This document shows, piece by piece, positions 9,290-17,811 of a stretch of DNA of 64,000 nucleotides. Every line of letters starts with the position of its first letter. The first letter of the stretch is position 1. The notes under the pieces were generated by a model. It saw only the letters and a program-made list of their open reading frames with translations. It was not told the origin of the DNA and did no database searches. The stretch comes from an uncultured Anaerococcus sp. (GTDB taxonomy: Bacteria; Bacillota; Clostridia; Tissierellales; Peptoniphilaceae), in assembly GCF_943908415.1 (NCBI RefSeq), contig NZ_CALTSY010000005.1, positions 1-64,000 on the forward strand, given 5' to 3'. A program made the translations under genes and the position numbers.

Positions 9290-10361
9290 GTTACTAACAA
9301 TTATGCTAGCTAGTTCAATGCTTTTTGCTGCATGTGATAATAATGCAAATACAAATAGTTCAGGTGATAAAAATGATACTGAAACAGTTCAAGGCAAGGA
9401 TGATAGCAAAAAGAGTGAACAAAAACTTCCAGATAATGCAGTGGCAACTGTAAATGGTGAAGAAATTAAAAAGGATGATTATAAAGAAGAAATTTCTTTC
9501 TATGGAGCTATGCTAGCTAGCCAACAAGGTCTAAAGCCATCTATAGTTCAAATGATGGTTCAAGATAAATTAATATCAGATGATTTAGCTGAAAATGATA
9601 TAAAGGTATCAGATGATGAGATATCAGACGCCTTTATGGAAACAGTAAATAAAATGGGTGGACAAGAAGCCTTTGATAAGATGCTTGATGACTATAATAT
9701 GGATGTAGATAAATTTAAAGATACAGTAAAAAAAGATTTAATGTACCAAAAACACAAAGAGTGGTTTGATGAAAATCATAAGATAAAAGATGATGAAATC
9801 AAAAAGTATTATGATGAAAATAAAGAAGATTTCACTAAAATAGATGCATCTCATATATTAGTTGAAGACGAAGAAACTGCTAAAGAAGTAAAAGAAAAAC
9901 TTGATAATGGTGAAGACTTTGCCGAGCTTGCAAAAGAATACTCAAAAGATAGTCAAAATGCTTCAGAAGGTGGAGAACTAGGAGAATTCAGTAAGGGCCA
10001 AATGGTTGAAGAATTTGAAGAAAAAGCATTTTCAATGAAAGAAGGGGAAGTTAGTGACCCTGTTCAAACACAATTTGGATGGCATATAATTAAAATTAAT
10101 AAGAAATCAGATAATTCCTATGAAGATTCTAAAGAAGATATAAAGGCAACATTAGAAGAAGAAAAATATAAAGATTATATAAATGAATTAAATGAAAATG
10201 CTGATATTGTAACAGAACAACCAGAACAAACAGAAGAAACTGAAGATAAAACTGATGAATCTGCAGAGGATGACTCTAAAGAAGATACTAAAGAAGAAGT
10301 AACTGATGAAGAAGAACCAGAAGCAGATGAAAATAAAGAAGATGAAAGCAATAATAATTAA
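9273..10361 (+). CDS. PrsA-like peptidyl-prolyl isomerase lipoprotein
   Basis: This is a predicted membrane-anchored extracytoplasmic foldase. A signal peptide ends in the lipobox LFAAC, with lipidated Cys21. A low-complexity linker, a SurA-N-like chaperone region (about residues 55-175) and a parvulin domain (about 188-280) follow. The parvulin domain has the conserved ASHILVEDEE, GGELGEFSKGQM and FGWHIIKI segments. The last 60 or so residues are a Glu/Asp-rich tail of unknown role. The ATG lies within mfd. In Gram-positive bacteria such proteins help secreted proteins and penicillin-binding proteins to fold. PrsA is the closest named relative. Confidence 0.88.
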   Translation: MKKTNKLLTIMLASSMLFAACDNNANTNSSGDKNDTETVQGKDDSKKSEQKLPDNAVATVNGEEIKKDDYKEEISFYGAMLASQQGLKPSIVQMMVQDKLISDDLAENDIKVSDDEISDAFMETVNKMGGQEAFDKMLDDYNMDVDKFKDTVKKDLMYQKHKEWFDENHKIKDDEIKKYYDENKEDFTKIDASHILVEDEETAKEVKEKLDNGEDFAELAKEYSKDSQNASEGGELGEFSKGQMVEEFEEKAFSMKEGEVSDPVQTQFGWHIIKINKKSDNSYEDSKEDIKATLEEEKYKDYINELNENADIVTEQPEQTEETEDKTDESAEDDSKEDTKEEVTDEEEPEADENKEDESNNN

Positions 10362-11241
10362 GACTTTTTTACTTACAGTCTTAATTTTAAATTTAAATGC
10401 CTGCAATAATAAAAATAATTATGCAGATAATGTAGCAATAGTAGATGATAAAGCTATAACTAAAGATACTTATACAAAAGAATTAGATTTTTATCAAAAA
10501 TTTTATACCATGGAACATGGAGAACAATATCTAGAAAGTGAAGCAGAAAGAGGTAAAACTAATAACGATGTACTTCAAAAAAGCCTTATAGATTCTTTGA
10601 TTAAAGATCAAGTTATGGTAAATGACTTAAAAGAAAATAACATTAAATTAGATGATAATACTGCAAGTTCGATTAGAGCTAACTTAGAAAAAAATCTAGG
10701 CGGTAAGGACTCACTAAAAGCTAATGTAGCTGCATTAGGAGTTAGCGAAAGTGCATTTAATGATGTGCTTTATAATGATTCTATTAGAAAGCAGCATTAC
10801 GATTATTTTTTAAGTCATAACGACATAAAAGATAGTGACATACTAGAATACTATAAAAAGAATAAAAAATTTCAAAGACAGTATAAATATAATTTGCTTA
10901 TATTTGATGATGAAAATCAAGCTAATAAAGCTAAAGCATCTATAAAAACTAAAGAGGATTTCAAATCATATTTAAATAAAAATATAAAAAATTATGATAT
11001 ACTTAACTCTGATTTTGTATATGAAGATGATTTGATTTTAAAGGAATCAAAAGTCCTGGAAAAAGATAAGATTAGCAATGTTTTTAAACATGATAATAAG
11101 TATATGATTTTGATGGTTAATTCCTATAACGATAATGAAAATGATCTTTTATTAAATGTTAAGGAAATCTATATGAAAGAAAAATATGAAGACTATCTAA
11201 ATAAACTTGTTAAAAAGTCTAAAATAAGGGTTTTTATTTAA
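10342..11241 (+). CDS. SurA/PrsA-like lipoprotein with a degenerate isomerase domain
   Basis: This 299-aa protein resembles its upstream neighbour. It has a hydrophobic signal ending in LNAC (lipid Cys21), then a SurA-N-like helical domain with the same spacing (VAIVDDKAITKDTY, then LIDSLIKDQVMVNDL). The region where the parvulin domain should be (residues 170-290) lacks the HILV and GGELG motifs, so isomerase activity is doubtful. I chose the ATG at 10342 because it directly precedes the signal peptide; an in-frame ATG at 10306 would add a charged stretch before it. It overlaps the upstream gene by 20 bases, which suggests a duplicated and diverged pair. Confidence 0.75.
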   Translation: MKAIIIKTFLLTVLILNLNACNNKNNYADNVAIVDDKAITKDTYTKELDFYQKFYTMEHGEQYLESEAERGKTNNDVLQKSLIDSLIKDQVMVNDLKENNIKLDDNTASSIRANLEKNLGGKDSLKANVAALGVSESAFNDVLYNDSIRKQHYDYFLSHNDIKDSDILEYYKKNKKFQRQYKYNLLIFDDENQANKAKASIKTKEDFKSYLNKNIKNYDILNSDFVYEDDLILKESKVLEKDKISNVFKHDNKYMILMVNSYNDNENDLLLNVKEIYMKEKYEDYLNKLVKKSKIRVFI

Positions 11242-11248
11242 TAAATGC

Positions 11249-11277
11249 TTGAAAAAGCCCAAATTATTTTGTATAAT
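11249..11277 (+). promoter_or_regulatory. Promoter of the HU gene
   Basis: TTGAAA (11249-11254), exactly 17 bases and a consensus TATAAT (11272-11277) precede the gene. This strong sigma-A-type promoter lies in the short gap before hup. Confidence 0.85.
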
Positions 11278-11324
11278 CAAAAATAGAGTTAAACAGAACT
11301 ATTTATTGATTTATAGGAGGATAT

Positions 11325-11603
11325 ATGAATAAATCAGAATTATTAGTTAGCATTTCAGAAAAAAGTGGTCTTAAAAAAAGCGATTCTGAAAAAGCACTAA
11401 ATGCAATGATAGAAACAATTACTGAAACTTTATCAGATGGTGAGAAAGTTCAATTAGTTGGATTTGGAACATTTGAAACTAGAGATAGAAAAGCTCGTGA
11501 AGGTAGAAACCCAAGAAAACCTGATGAAGTTATTAAAATACCAGCAAGCAAAGCACCAGTATTTAAAGCTGGTAAGACTTTAAAAGAAGCTGTAAATAAA
11601 TAA
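11325..11603 (+). CDS. hup: DNA-binding protein HU
   Basis: HU is the small, basic, dimeric nucleoid protein that bends and compacts DNA. At 92 aa it is full length. It has the helical N-terminus MNKSELL, the core VQLVGFGTFE and the DNA-binding beta arm GRNPRKPDEV, closing with KAPVFKAGKTLKEAV. An AGGAGG site is seven bases before the ATG. With its own near-consensus promoter and a terminator shared with the convergent rqcH, it forms a single-gene unit, as expected for a very abundant protein. Confidence 0.97.
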   Translation: MNKSELLVSISEKSGLKKSDSEKALNAMIETITETLSDGEKVQLVGFGTFETRDRKAREGRNPRKPDEVIKIPASKAPVFKAGKTLKEAVNK

Positions 11604-11612
11604 TATAAAAAC

Positions 11613-11645
11613 AAAACCGGAACTTGAAATAAAGATCCGGTTTTT
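11613..11645. terminator. Bidirectional terminator between hup and rqcH
   Basis: AAAACCGGA (11613-11621) pairs with TCCGGTTTT (11636-11644) around a 14-base loop. T-rich sequence follows on both strands. It sits between two convergent genes; the rqcH stop codon is in the right arm. Confidence 0.85.
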
Positions 11646-13386
11646 ATATTTCTTCATACATATTTTTAATATCTATGCTTGTATCAATTGTTATAGTCGA
11701 AAAATCTTCATAATAGACCATACCAGGCTTTGCACCCTTAGCCTTATTTATATTTTTCTTTTCTGTATAATCTATATCAATTTTATTATCAGCTGAAATC
11801 GATGAGTTAATGGCTGCTAAGTATGCTGCTATATTAATATCTTCTTTATTTATATTATCGCTTCTTAGTATAACATGACTACCAGGTAAATCTTTAACAT
11901 GGAACCACAAGTCATCTTTATTAGCTAATTTTAAACTAATATAATCATTTTGCTTACTATTTTTTCCAACATATATATCTGCTCCATTTTTTGTTTTGAA
12001 ATGATATGGTTTTGACTTTCTATTTTTATTTTTATGCTTATTGGTCTTTTTAATTAACTTGTTTTCAATCATCTCATCGCGTATATCATTTAGATCTTCA
12101 ATACTTTCAGATCTATTTATGAAGTCTGATAATTGATTTAAATAATCTAGATATTCTTTTTGTTTTGGAAGATCATTTTTAGCATAATTAACAGAGTTTT
12201 TAATCTTTTTGGCCCTAGTATAATAATTTTCAGTATTCTCCCAAGGAGTCTTAGTTGGATCTAAACTTATTTTAACTTCTTCATTAGAGTTATAGAAATC
12301 ATTTACTATTATTTCACTATCACCTTTGGAAATCTTGTGAACGTTAGCAGATAATAAGTCACCATTTTTTCTAAGGTCTTCAATCTTTGATTTATTTAGA
12401 ATATTGTCATTTAAAATATTAATTTTTTTATTAATAGTTTTTACATGAGAATTAATTTTTTTTAATAAATCTGTTTTCATTTGATTAAGCCTGTCATTAG
12501 ATTTATTTACATCATAAAATTCTTCGATTGCTTCACTCATTAGCGAATAGTCTGTTTCTTCTAAATTTAAATGGTTTAGTTTAAGAGTATGAAAATCTTT
12601 TATTTTTTTTTCGTTCCTATATGAGAAACTTCCTAAATTATTATTAAGAATATCTTCTCTAAGTTTATACAATAGCTCATTTAATCTAATTTTTTCAGAT
12701 TCACTAACTAGACCCCAGTTAATCCTTGAATCAATTCCGGCCCTATAAATCAATTCTTTACCCACTATAGGAGAAAAACCAGTATAAGTTTTATAAAATA
12801 TTTTATCAGGTCTAGTGCTATCAGCTAGTTTTTGGTCCATTTTTATAATATCATAATCAAAATCTTCATCTGTAATATCGTATTTATCATCTTCAACAAA
12901 GTCATAGCTTAATCCTGGTAAAATTTGTCTAATAGATGACATATTTTCATTTACTCTTTTTATAGAATCTATTATTCGGTAATTTTCATCTACTAATATA
13001 ATGTTTGAATATTTGCCCATAATTTCTATAATAAGTTTCTTGCTGGTATCAAATCCCATTTCATCAATTGAACTTATAGAAAATATAACTACCCTATCCA
13101 AACCCTTTTGATTAATATCGATTATCTTACCTTGATTTATGTGTTTTCTTAAAATCATAGTAAAATTTGGTGGTACATCTGGGTTCTCATATTTTTTATT
13201 ACTTAAATTTATTCTAGCTTCATTATTGTTGGCACTTAAAAGTAATTTGTAGCTTTTACCCATTGAATAAACATTAAATACAATGTCATTTTTGGAAGGT
13301 TGAGTGATCTTCTGGATTTTACCTCCTAAAAGTTTTTCTTTAATTTCATTAACAACTTTTCTTGTTACTATTCCATCATAGCTCAT
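11644..13386 (-). CDS. rqcH: RqcH / NFACT-family ribosome quality-control protein
   Basis: RqcH binds 50S subunits carrying stalled nascent chains and adds C-terminal alanine tails that mark them for degradation. The 580-aa protein starts with the NFACT-N segment MSYDGIVTRKVV. It has a long charged coiled-coil middle (about residues 285-430) and the NFACT-R domain near the end (DLWFHVKDLPGSHVILR). Older annotations call the family fibronectin-binding protein FbpA. A strong AGGAGGTGA site precedes the ATG. It is a single-gene unit, convergent with hup. In B. subtilis the S4-domain protein YlmH acts in the same pathway, and a disrupted ylmH lies at 53777-54539. Confidence 0.93.
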   Translation of the reverse strand: MSYDGIVTRKVVNEIKEKLLGGKIQKITQPSKNDIVFNVYSMGKSYKLLLSANNNEARINLSNKKYENPDVPPNFTMILRKHINQGKIIDINQKGLDRVVIFSISSIDEMGFDTSKKLIIEIMGKYSNIILVDENYRIIDSIKRVNENMSSIRQILPGLSYDFVEDDKYDITDEDFDYDIIKMDQKLADSTRPDKIFYKTYTGFSPIVGKELIYRAGIDSRINWGLVSESEKIRLNELLYKLREDILNNNLGSFSYRNEKKIKDFHTLKLNHLNLEETDYSLMSEAIEEFYDVNKSNDRLNQMKTDLLKKINSHVKTINKKINILNDNILNKSKIEDLRKNGDLLSANVHKISKGDSEIIVNDFYNSNEEVKISLDPTKTPWENTENYYTRAKKIKNSVNYAKNDLPKQKEYLDYLNQLSDFINRSESIEDLNDIRDEMIENKLIKKTNKHKNKNRKSKPYHFKTKNGADIYVGKNSKQNDYISLKLANKDDLWFHVKDLPGSHVILRSDNINKEDINIAAYLAAINSSISADNKIDIDYTEKKNINKAKGAKPGMVYYEDFSTITIDTSIDIKNMYEEI

Positions 13387-13470
13387 AAATTCACCTCCTA
13401 AATACTATACTATAAATCTCACTTGTAATAAGGGGGCTTAAAAGTAAAGTAAATATAATAAGGAGGCGTG

Positions 13471-14079
13471 ATGAAGAAAGGTTTTTTATTAGTTATATCT
13501 GGCCCATCTGGAGTAGGTAAGGGTACAGTTCTTCACGACTTAATGAATACTCAGAAAAATCTAGTTTATTCTGTTTCTGCTACTACTCGTGAAAAGAGGG
13601 ACGGAGAAATAGAGGGTGTGAGCTACTTTTATAAGTCTCATGAAGAGTTTAAGCAAATGATTGATGCAGATCAGTTTTTAGAATATGCCCATGTGCATAA
13701 TAATTATTATGGTACACCAAAAGAATTTGTAGAAAATGAAATAAATGATGGTAAAATTGTCGTCCTTGAAATAGATGTTCAAGGGGCTGTTAATGTCAAA
13801 AAAAATACTGACAATGCTGTCTTCATATTTTTAGCGCCCCCAAGCTTATCAGAGCTAAAAAATCGTATTGTTGGACGTGGTACTGAAACAGAAAATGACA
13901 TTAACCTAAGAATGAAGAATGCCAGAAAAGAGTTAGAGTATATAAAAAATTATGATTACCTAGTTATAAATGATCATATAAATACTGCCATCAACTCTGT
14001 AAATGAAATAATCAATGCTGAAAAACACAAAGTATTTAGAGAAAAAGATTTTGATATAAAGGAGATTTTAGATGAATAA
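13471..14079 (+). CDS. gmk: Guanylate kinase
   Basis: It phosphorylates GMP to GDP for RNA, DNA and (p)ppGpp pools. The 202-aa protein has the P-loop GPSGVGKGT near residue 10, the GMP-binding segments SATTREKRDGE and GVSYFY, and VLEIDVQGA. I chose the ATG at 13471, four bases after AGGAGG; an in-frame GTG at 13468 is only one base from that site. It starts the gmk-rpoZ-coaBC-priA order common in Firmicutes and overlaps rpoZ by eight bases. Confidence 0.96.
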   Translation: MKKGFLLVISGPSGVGKGTVLHDLMNTQKNLVYSVSATTREKRDGEIEGVSYFYKSHEEFKQMIDADQFLEYAHVHNNYYGTPKEFVENEINDGKIVVLEIDVQGAVNVKKNTDNAVFIFLAPPSLSELKNRIVGRGTETENDINLRMKNARKELEYIKNYDYLVINDHINTAINSVNEIINAEKHKVFREKDFDIKEILDE

Positions 14080-14257
14080 TCCATCTTTTAAAAAATTATC
14101 AGAGATTAGCCCAAGTAGATATGACATCTGCATGATGGTTTCAAAAAGAGCTAGAAGAATTGTAAGTGGATCAGCTCCTCTTACAAAACATGTAGAAGCA
14201 AAACCTGTAACACAAGCTTTAAATGAAGTGGTAGAAGGTCAAGTTACTAAGAAATGA
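14072..14257 (+). CDS. rpoZ: DNA-directed RNA polymerase omega subunit
   Basis: This small subunit assists folding and assembly of the beta-prime subunit of RNA polymerase. The 61-aa protein has the signature SRYDICMMVSKRARRI near residue 15 and the ALNEVVEG C-terminus. AAGGAG sits inside the end of gmk, seven bases before the ATG. The stop overlaps the coaBC start as ATGA. Both short length and position are typical of Firmicutes omega. Confidence 0.95.
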   Translation: MNNPSFKKLSEISPSRYDICMMVSKRARRIVSGSAPLTKHVEAKPVTQALNEVVEGQVTKK

Positions 14258-15426
14258 TTGAAAATAAGAATATTTTATTAGGTGTTTCTGGAGGTATTGC
14301 TTGTTATAAAACTTTAGATTTATGTTCTAGGCTTGTAAAAAAGAATGTAAATATTAAAGTTATCATGACAGAATCTGCAACTGAGTTTGTAAGACCACTT
14401 ACCTTTGAAACAATGGCAAAGGGCAGAGTTTATTCCAACATGTGGGAAGGGCATCATGAAAATGTCCACCACATTGATTTACCTAAATGGGCAGATGTAA
14501 TGTTAATAGCTCCTGCATCAGCTAGCACAATAGGCAAGATGGCAAATGGTATTGCCGATAATTTCTTAATAGCGTCTTACCTTGCCTGTCAAAAAGATGT
14601 AATTATAGCTCCATCTATGAATACACAAATGCTATTAAATTCGGCTACTCAAAAAAACATAGAAACCTTAAGAAGCTACGGAGTAAAAACCATAGCACCT
14701 GAATCTGGAATGCTTGCATGTAATACAATAGGTGATGGACGTATGGAAGAACCAGAAAAAATAGTTGAATATTTAGAAAACTATTTTACAGATAAAGATT
14801 TAAAGGGCAAAAAAGTTATAGTTTCTGCAGGCCCAACCATGGAGCCTATTGACTATGTTAGATACATAACAAATCACTCAAGTGGAAAAATGGGATATAA
14901 CATTGCTAATGAAGCAAAAAAAAGAGGTGCGGAAGTTACATTAGTATCAGGACCTGTTAATCCGTTTGATATAAATGGAATTAATAGAATAGAAGTTAAG
15001 ACTAATGAAGAAATGAAAAATGCAATTGAAGAAAAATTTGATGATTCTGATGCTCTTATAATGTCTGCTGCTCCAGTAGATTATAAGCCAAGTACTGTTA
15101 GTGATAAAAAAATAAAGAAATCTGGCGATTCAATAAATTTTGAATTTATAGAGAACTTAGATATATTAAAGTATTTTGGAAATAAAAAGACTAAGCAAAC
15201 TATAATTGGCTTTGCAGCAGAGACTGATGATCTTATAGAAAATGCTAACAAAAAATTAAATGCTAAAAATGCTGATTATATAATAGCAAATGATCTTAAA
15301 AGAGAGGGAGCTGGTTTTAATCAGGATACTAATATTGCAAGCATTATATCCAAAGATAGAGTCAAGGATTTGGATATAATGAGTAAAAAAGATTTGGCAA
15401 ATGAAATATTAAACTTAATTAGGTGA
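14254..15426 (+). CDS. coaBC: Bifunctional phosphopantothenoylcysteine decarboxylase / phosphopantothenate-cysteine ligase
   Basis: CoaBC carries out two consecutive steps of coenzyme A synthesis. The N-terminal FMN-dependent decarboxylase (CoaC) has GVSGGIACYK, the catalytic His region HHENVHHIDL and the PSMNTQM motif, plus the substrate-clamp Cys in GMLACNTIGDGRM. The CoaB ligase begins near residue 187 with VIVSAGPTMEPID and has a Lys-rich CTP/dimer segment SDKKIKKSG. The 390-aa length is usual. It overlaps rpoZ by four bases. Confidence 0.96.
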   Translation: MIENKNILLGVSGGIACYKTLDLCSRLVKKNVNIKVIMTESATEFVRPLTFETMAKGRVYSNMWEGHHENVHHIDLPKWADVMLIAPASASTIGKMANGIADNFLIASYLACQKDVIIAPSMNTQMLLNSATQKNIETLRSYGVKTIAPESGMLACNTIGDGRMEEPEKIVEYLENYFTDKDLKGKKVIVSAGPTMEPIDYVRYITNHSSGKMGYNIANEAKKRGAEVTLVSGPVNPFDINGINRIEVKTNEEMKNAIEEKFDDSDALIMSAAPVDYKPSTVSDKKIKKSGDSINFEFIENLDILKYFGNKKTKQTIIGFAAETDDLIENANKKLNAKNADYIIANDLKREGAGFNQDTNIASIISKDRVKDLDIMSKKDLANEILNLIR

Positions 15427-15435
15427 TAGATTATT
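15421..15435 (+). promoter_or_regulatory. Translation start region of priA with an ATT start codon
   Basis: AGGTGAT (15421-15427) matches the complement of the 16S rRNA 3' end and is followed by two in-frame ATT codons at 15430 and 15433. The in-frame stop TAG at 15427 leaves no ATG, GTG or TTG before residue 34 of the conserved protein. Confidence 0.55.
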
Positions 15436-17802
15436 TACGCAAAAGTAATAATTGATAGCAAAAGTAGATTTTTAAATCGTAGTTTTACTTATCATATACC
15501 AGAAAAATTTAATAAAAAAATAGACATAGCAATGAGAGTTTTAGTTCCCTTTGGTAAGGGAAATAAGACTAGCGTTGCTTTTGTTTATGAGATAATTGAT
15601 AATATCGATGTTGATTATAAAATAAAAGATATTTTAGATCTTATAGATGATAAAAGACTAATTTCAGATGAGCTTATGAAATTAGTCTTTTTTATGAGTG
15701 AAAAATATATGTCACCAATACAAGCTTCTTTAAAGCAAGTAATGCCTCCTACAGATATTAAAAAGATAAAAACTTATTATTATAGTAAAAGCGAAGAAAA
15801 CAGTGAACTTTTTAACTATTTATCTAAAAAACATGAAATGAAAGAAATATTAGAAAAATTTGACTACAGCAAAGATGATATTTTAGAATTAGTTAAGGCA
15901 AATAAGATTGGTCTTTACTATGATACTAAAAATACTCAGAATATAAAATATGATGAGTATGCAGAATTAGTTAAAAATAAGGAATTTAGACTTGCTAAAA
16001 ATGCTGTAAAACAAAACGAGATTGTATCTTATCTTAATTCAAACGGAAAAACAAAAATAAATATACTTCTAAGTAAAACTTCCTCATCTAAATCGAGCCT
16101 TAAATCTCTAGAAGAAAAAAACTATGTAAAAATTACCAGGGAGGAAGTAAATAAGGAATTAAATCTTTCTTATAAGTCATATAATAAGTTTACATTAAAT
16201 TCTGAACAAAAAGATGCTTTTGCTACTATAAAAAATCATCGAAATGGACAATTTTTATTATTTGGTGTAACTGGTTCTGGAAAAACTGAGATATTTCTTC
16301 AAATGGTAGAAGAGGTTATAAATAGGGGCCAGGAAGCTATAATATTAGTCCCGGAAATTTCACTTACTCCACAGACTATTGAACGTTTTAAGGGTAGATT
16401 TAACGAGAAAATTGCTATAATACATTCAGCCTTAACTCCTTCTGAAAGATTTGATCAATGGAGAATGATAAATAATGGAGAGGTTAAGATTGCTATTGGT
16501 GCAAGGTCTGCTATATTTGCACCATTTAATAATCTTGGAATAATAATAATTGATGAAGAGCACGATGCATCTTATATTTCTTCTAAGGATCCTAAATATC
16601 ATACAGACGAAGTAGCCAAATTTAGAGCTTCGTATAATAATTGTAATTTAATATTAGCATCTGCGACTCCCTCTATAAAAACAATGAAAAAAGCAGAAGA
16701 AGGAGAGTATGATCTGCTACATTTAAAAAACAGAGTAAATAATGCTATGCCTGATATAGAAGTAGTAGACCTAAAAGAAGAACTCAAAAAATCTAACTAT
16801 TCCATCATAAGTCATAGACTTCAAGAAGAAATTGCCAAGAATCTAAATAATAAAGAGCAAACAATTTTGTTTTTAAATAAAATTGGTCATGATTCTTATA
16901 CATTTTGTAGAACCTGTGGATATGTCTTAAAATGCGAAGCTTGTGATGTAGCCATGACCTATCATAAGAATGTAGATAGATTGGTATGTCATTACTGTGG
17001 TAGGACTGCTAGACAGCCAAAAATTTGTCCAAATTGTCATTCCAAAAAAATTAAAGAATTTGGGGCTGGGACGGAAAAACTTGAGGAAGAAGTAAGAAAT
17101 TTATTCCCACAAGCTAAAATCATGCGTATGGATAGTATGACTTCTAACATCAAAGGATCCTATACTCAGATGTATGAAGGTATGAAGGATAAAACAATAG
17201 ATATTCTGCTAGGAACGCAAATGATTGCTAAGGGGCTTGATTTTAAAAATGTCACCCTAGTTGGCATAATTTCAGCAGATTTGAGCCTTAATGTAGGAGA
17301 TTTTAGAGCTCAAGAAAATACATTTGAGTTGTTAACTCAGGTTGCAGGTAGAAGTGGTAGAGATAAGAAAAAAGGCAAAGTTATAATCCAAACTTATAGA
17401 CCTGATAATTTTGTTATACAGGCTGTTAAAAATAATAATTATAATAGTTTCTATGAAAACGAGCTAATAGAAAGAGAAGCTTTTTCATATCCTCCCTTTA
17501 AAAACTTAATAAGTATTAAAATTATAAATGAATCAAGAACTCAAACAGTAGATATTTCAAAAAGATTTGCCAGTGAATTAAGAAGAAACTTATCTGATTA
17601 CTTAGAAGTAGAAATTATTGGTCCAAATCCATGCAAGGTATCAAGAATAAATAATAAACATAGGTATAATATACTTGTTAAAGCAAAGGATGAAGACTTA
17701 GCTGTAGTAATAGATAATATAAATAAGCTTAGAAATATATATATAAACAAACACAAGGATACTAGCTTTATCCCAGCTGTAAATCCGAGCAATATTAATT
17801 AA
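15433..17802 (+). CDS. priA: Primosomal protein N' (replication restart helicase PriA)
   Basis: PriA recognises stalled forks, unwinds DNA and reloads the replisome. The usual 3'-DNA-binding N-terminus (YAKVIID, then RSFTYHIPEKF) is encoded upstream of the first ATG (15532). It is open only back to ATT codons at 15430/15433, so I infer an ATT start and a protein of about 789 aa. The helicase core has Walker A GVTGSGKTE and the DEEHD box. Four Cys pairs of the zinc domain are present (CRTCGY, CEACD, CHYCGR, CPNCHS), as is motif VI QVAGRSGR. If only the ATG is used, a 756-aa protein lacking part of the DNA-binding domain results. Confidence 0.9.
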   Translation: MYAKVIIDSKSRFLNRSFTYHIPEKFNKKIDIAMRVLVPFGKGNKTSVAFVYEIIDNIDVDYKIKDILDLIDDKRLISDELMKLVFFMSEKYMSPIQASLKQVMPPTDIKKIKTYYYSKSEENSELFNYLSKKHEMKEILEKFDYSKDDILELVKANKIGLYYDTKNTQNIKYDEYAELVKNKEFRLAKNAVKQNEIVSYLNSNGKTKINILLSKTSSSKSSLKSLEEKNYVKITREEVNKELNLSYKSYNKFTLNSEQKDAFATIKNHRNGQFLLFGVTGSGKTEIFLQMVEEVINRGQEAIILVPEISLTPQTIERFKGRFNEKIAIIHSALTPSERFDQWRMINNGEVKIAIGARSAIFAPFNNLGIIIIDEEHDASYISSKDPKYHTDEVAKFRASYNNCNLILASATPSIKTMKKAEEGEYDLLHLKNRVNNAMPDIEVVDLKEELKKSNYSIISHRLQEEIAKNLNNKEQTILFLNKIGHDSYTFCRTCGYVLKCEACDVAMTYHKNVDRLVCHYCGRTARQPKICPNCHSKKIKEFGAGTEKLEEEVRNLFPQAKIMRMDSMTSNIKGSYTQMYEGMKDKTIDILLGTQMIAKGLDFKNVTLVGIISADLSLNVGDFRAQENTFELLTQVAGRSGRDKKKGKVIIQTYRPDNFVIQAVKNNNYNSFYENELIEREAFSYPPFKNLISIKIINESRTQTVDISKRFASELRRNLSDYLEVEIIGPNPCKVSRINNKHRYNILVKAKDEDLAVVIDNINKLRNIYINKHKDTSFIPAVNPSNIN

Positions 17803-17811
17803 GGAGCATAT

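Noticed and set aside
13420..13470. TATAAT at 13454-13459 as the gmk promoter
   Set aside because: It directly abuts the ribosome binding site and would start transcription inside it; no -35 hexamer is at the right distance.
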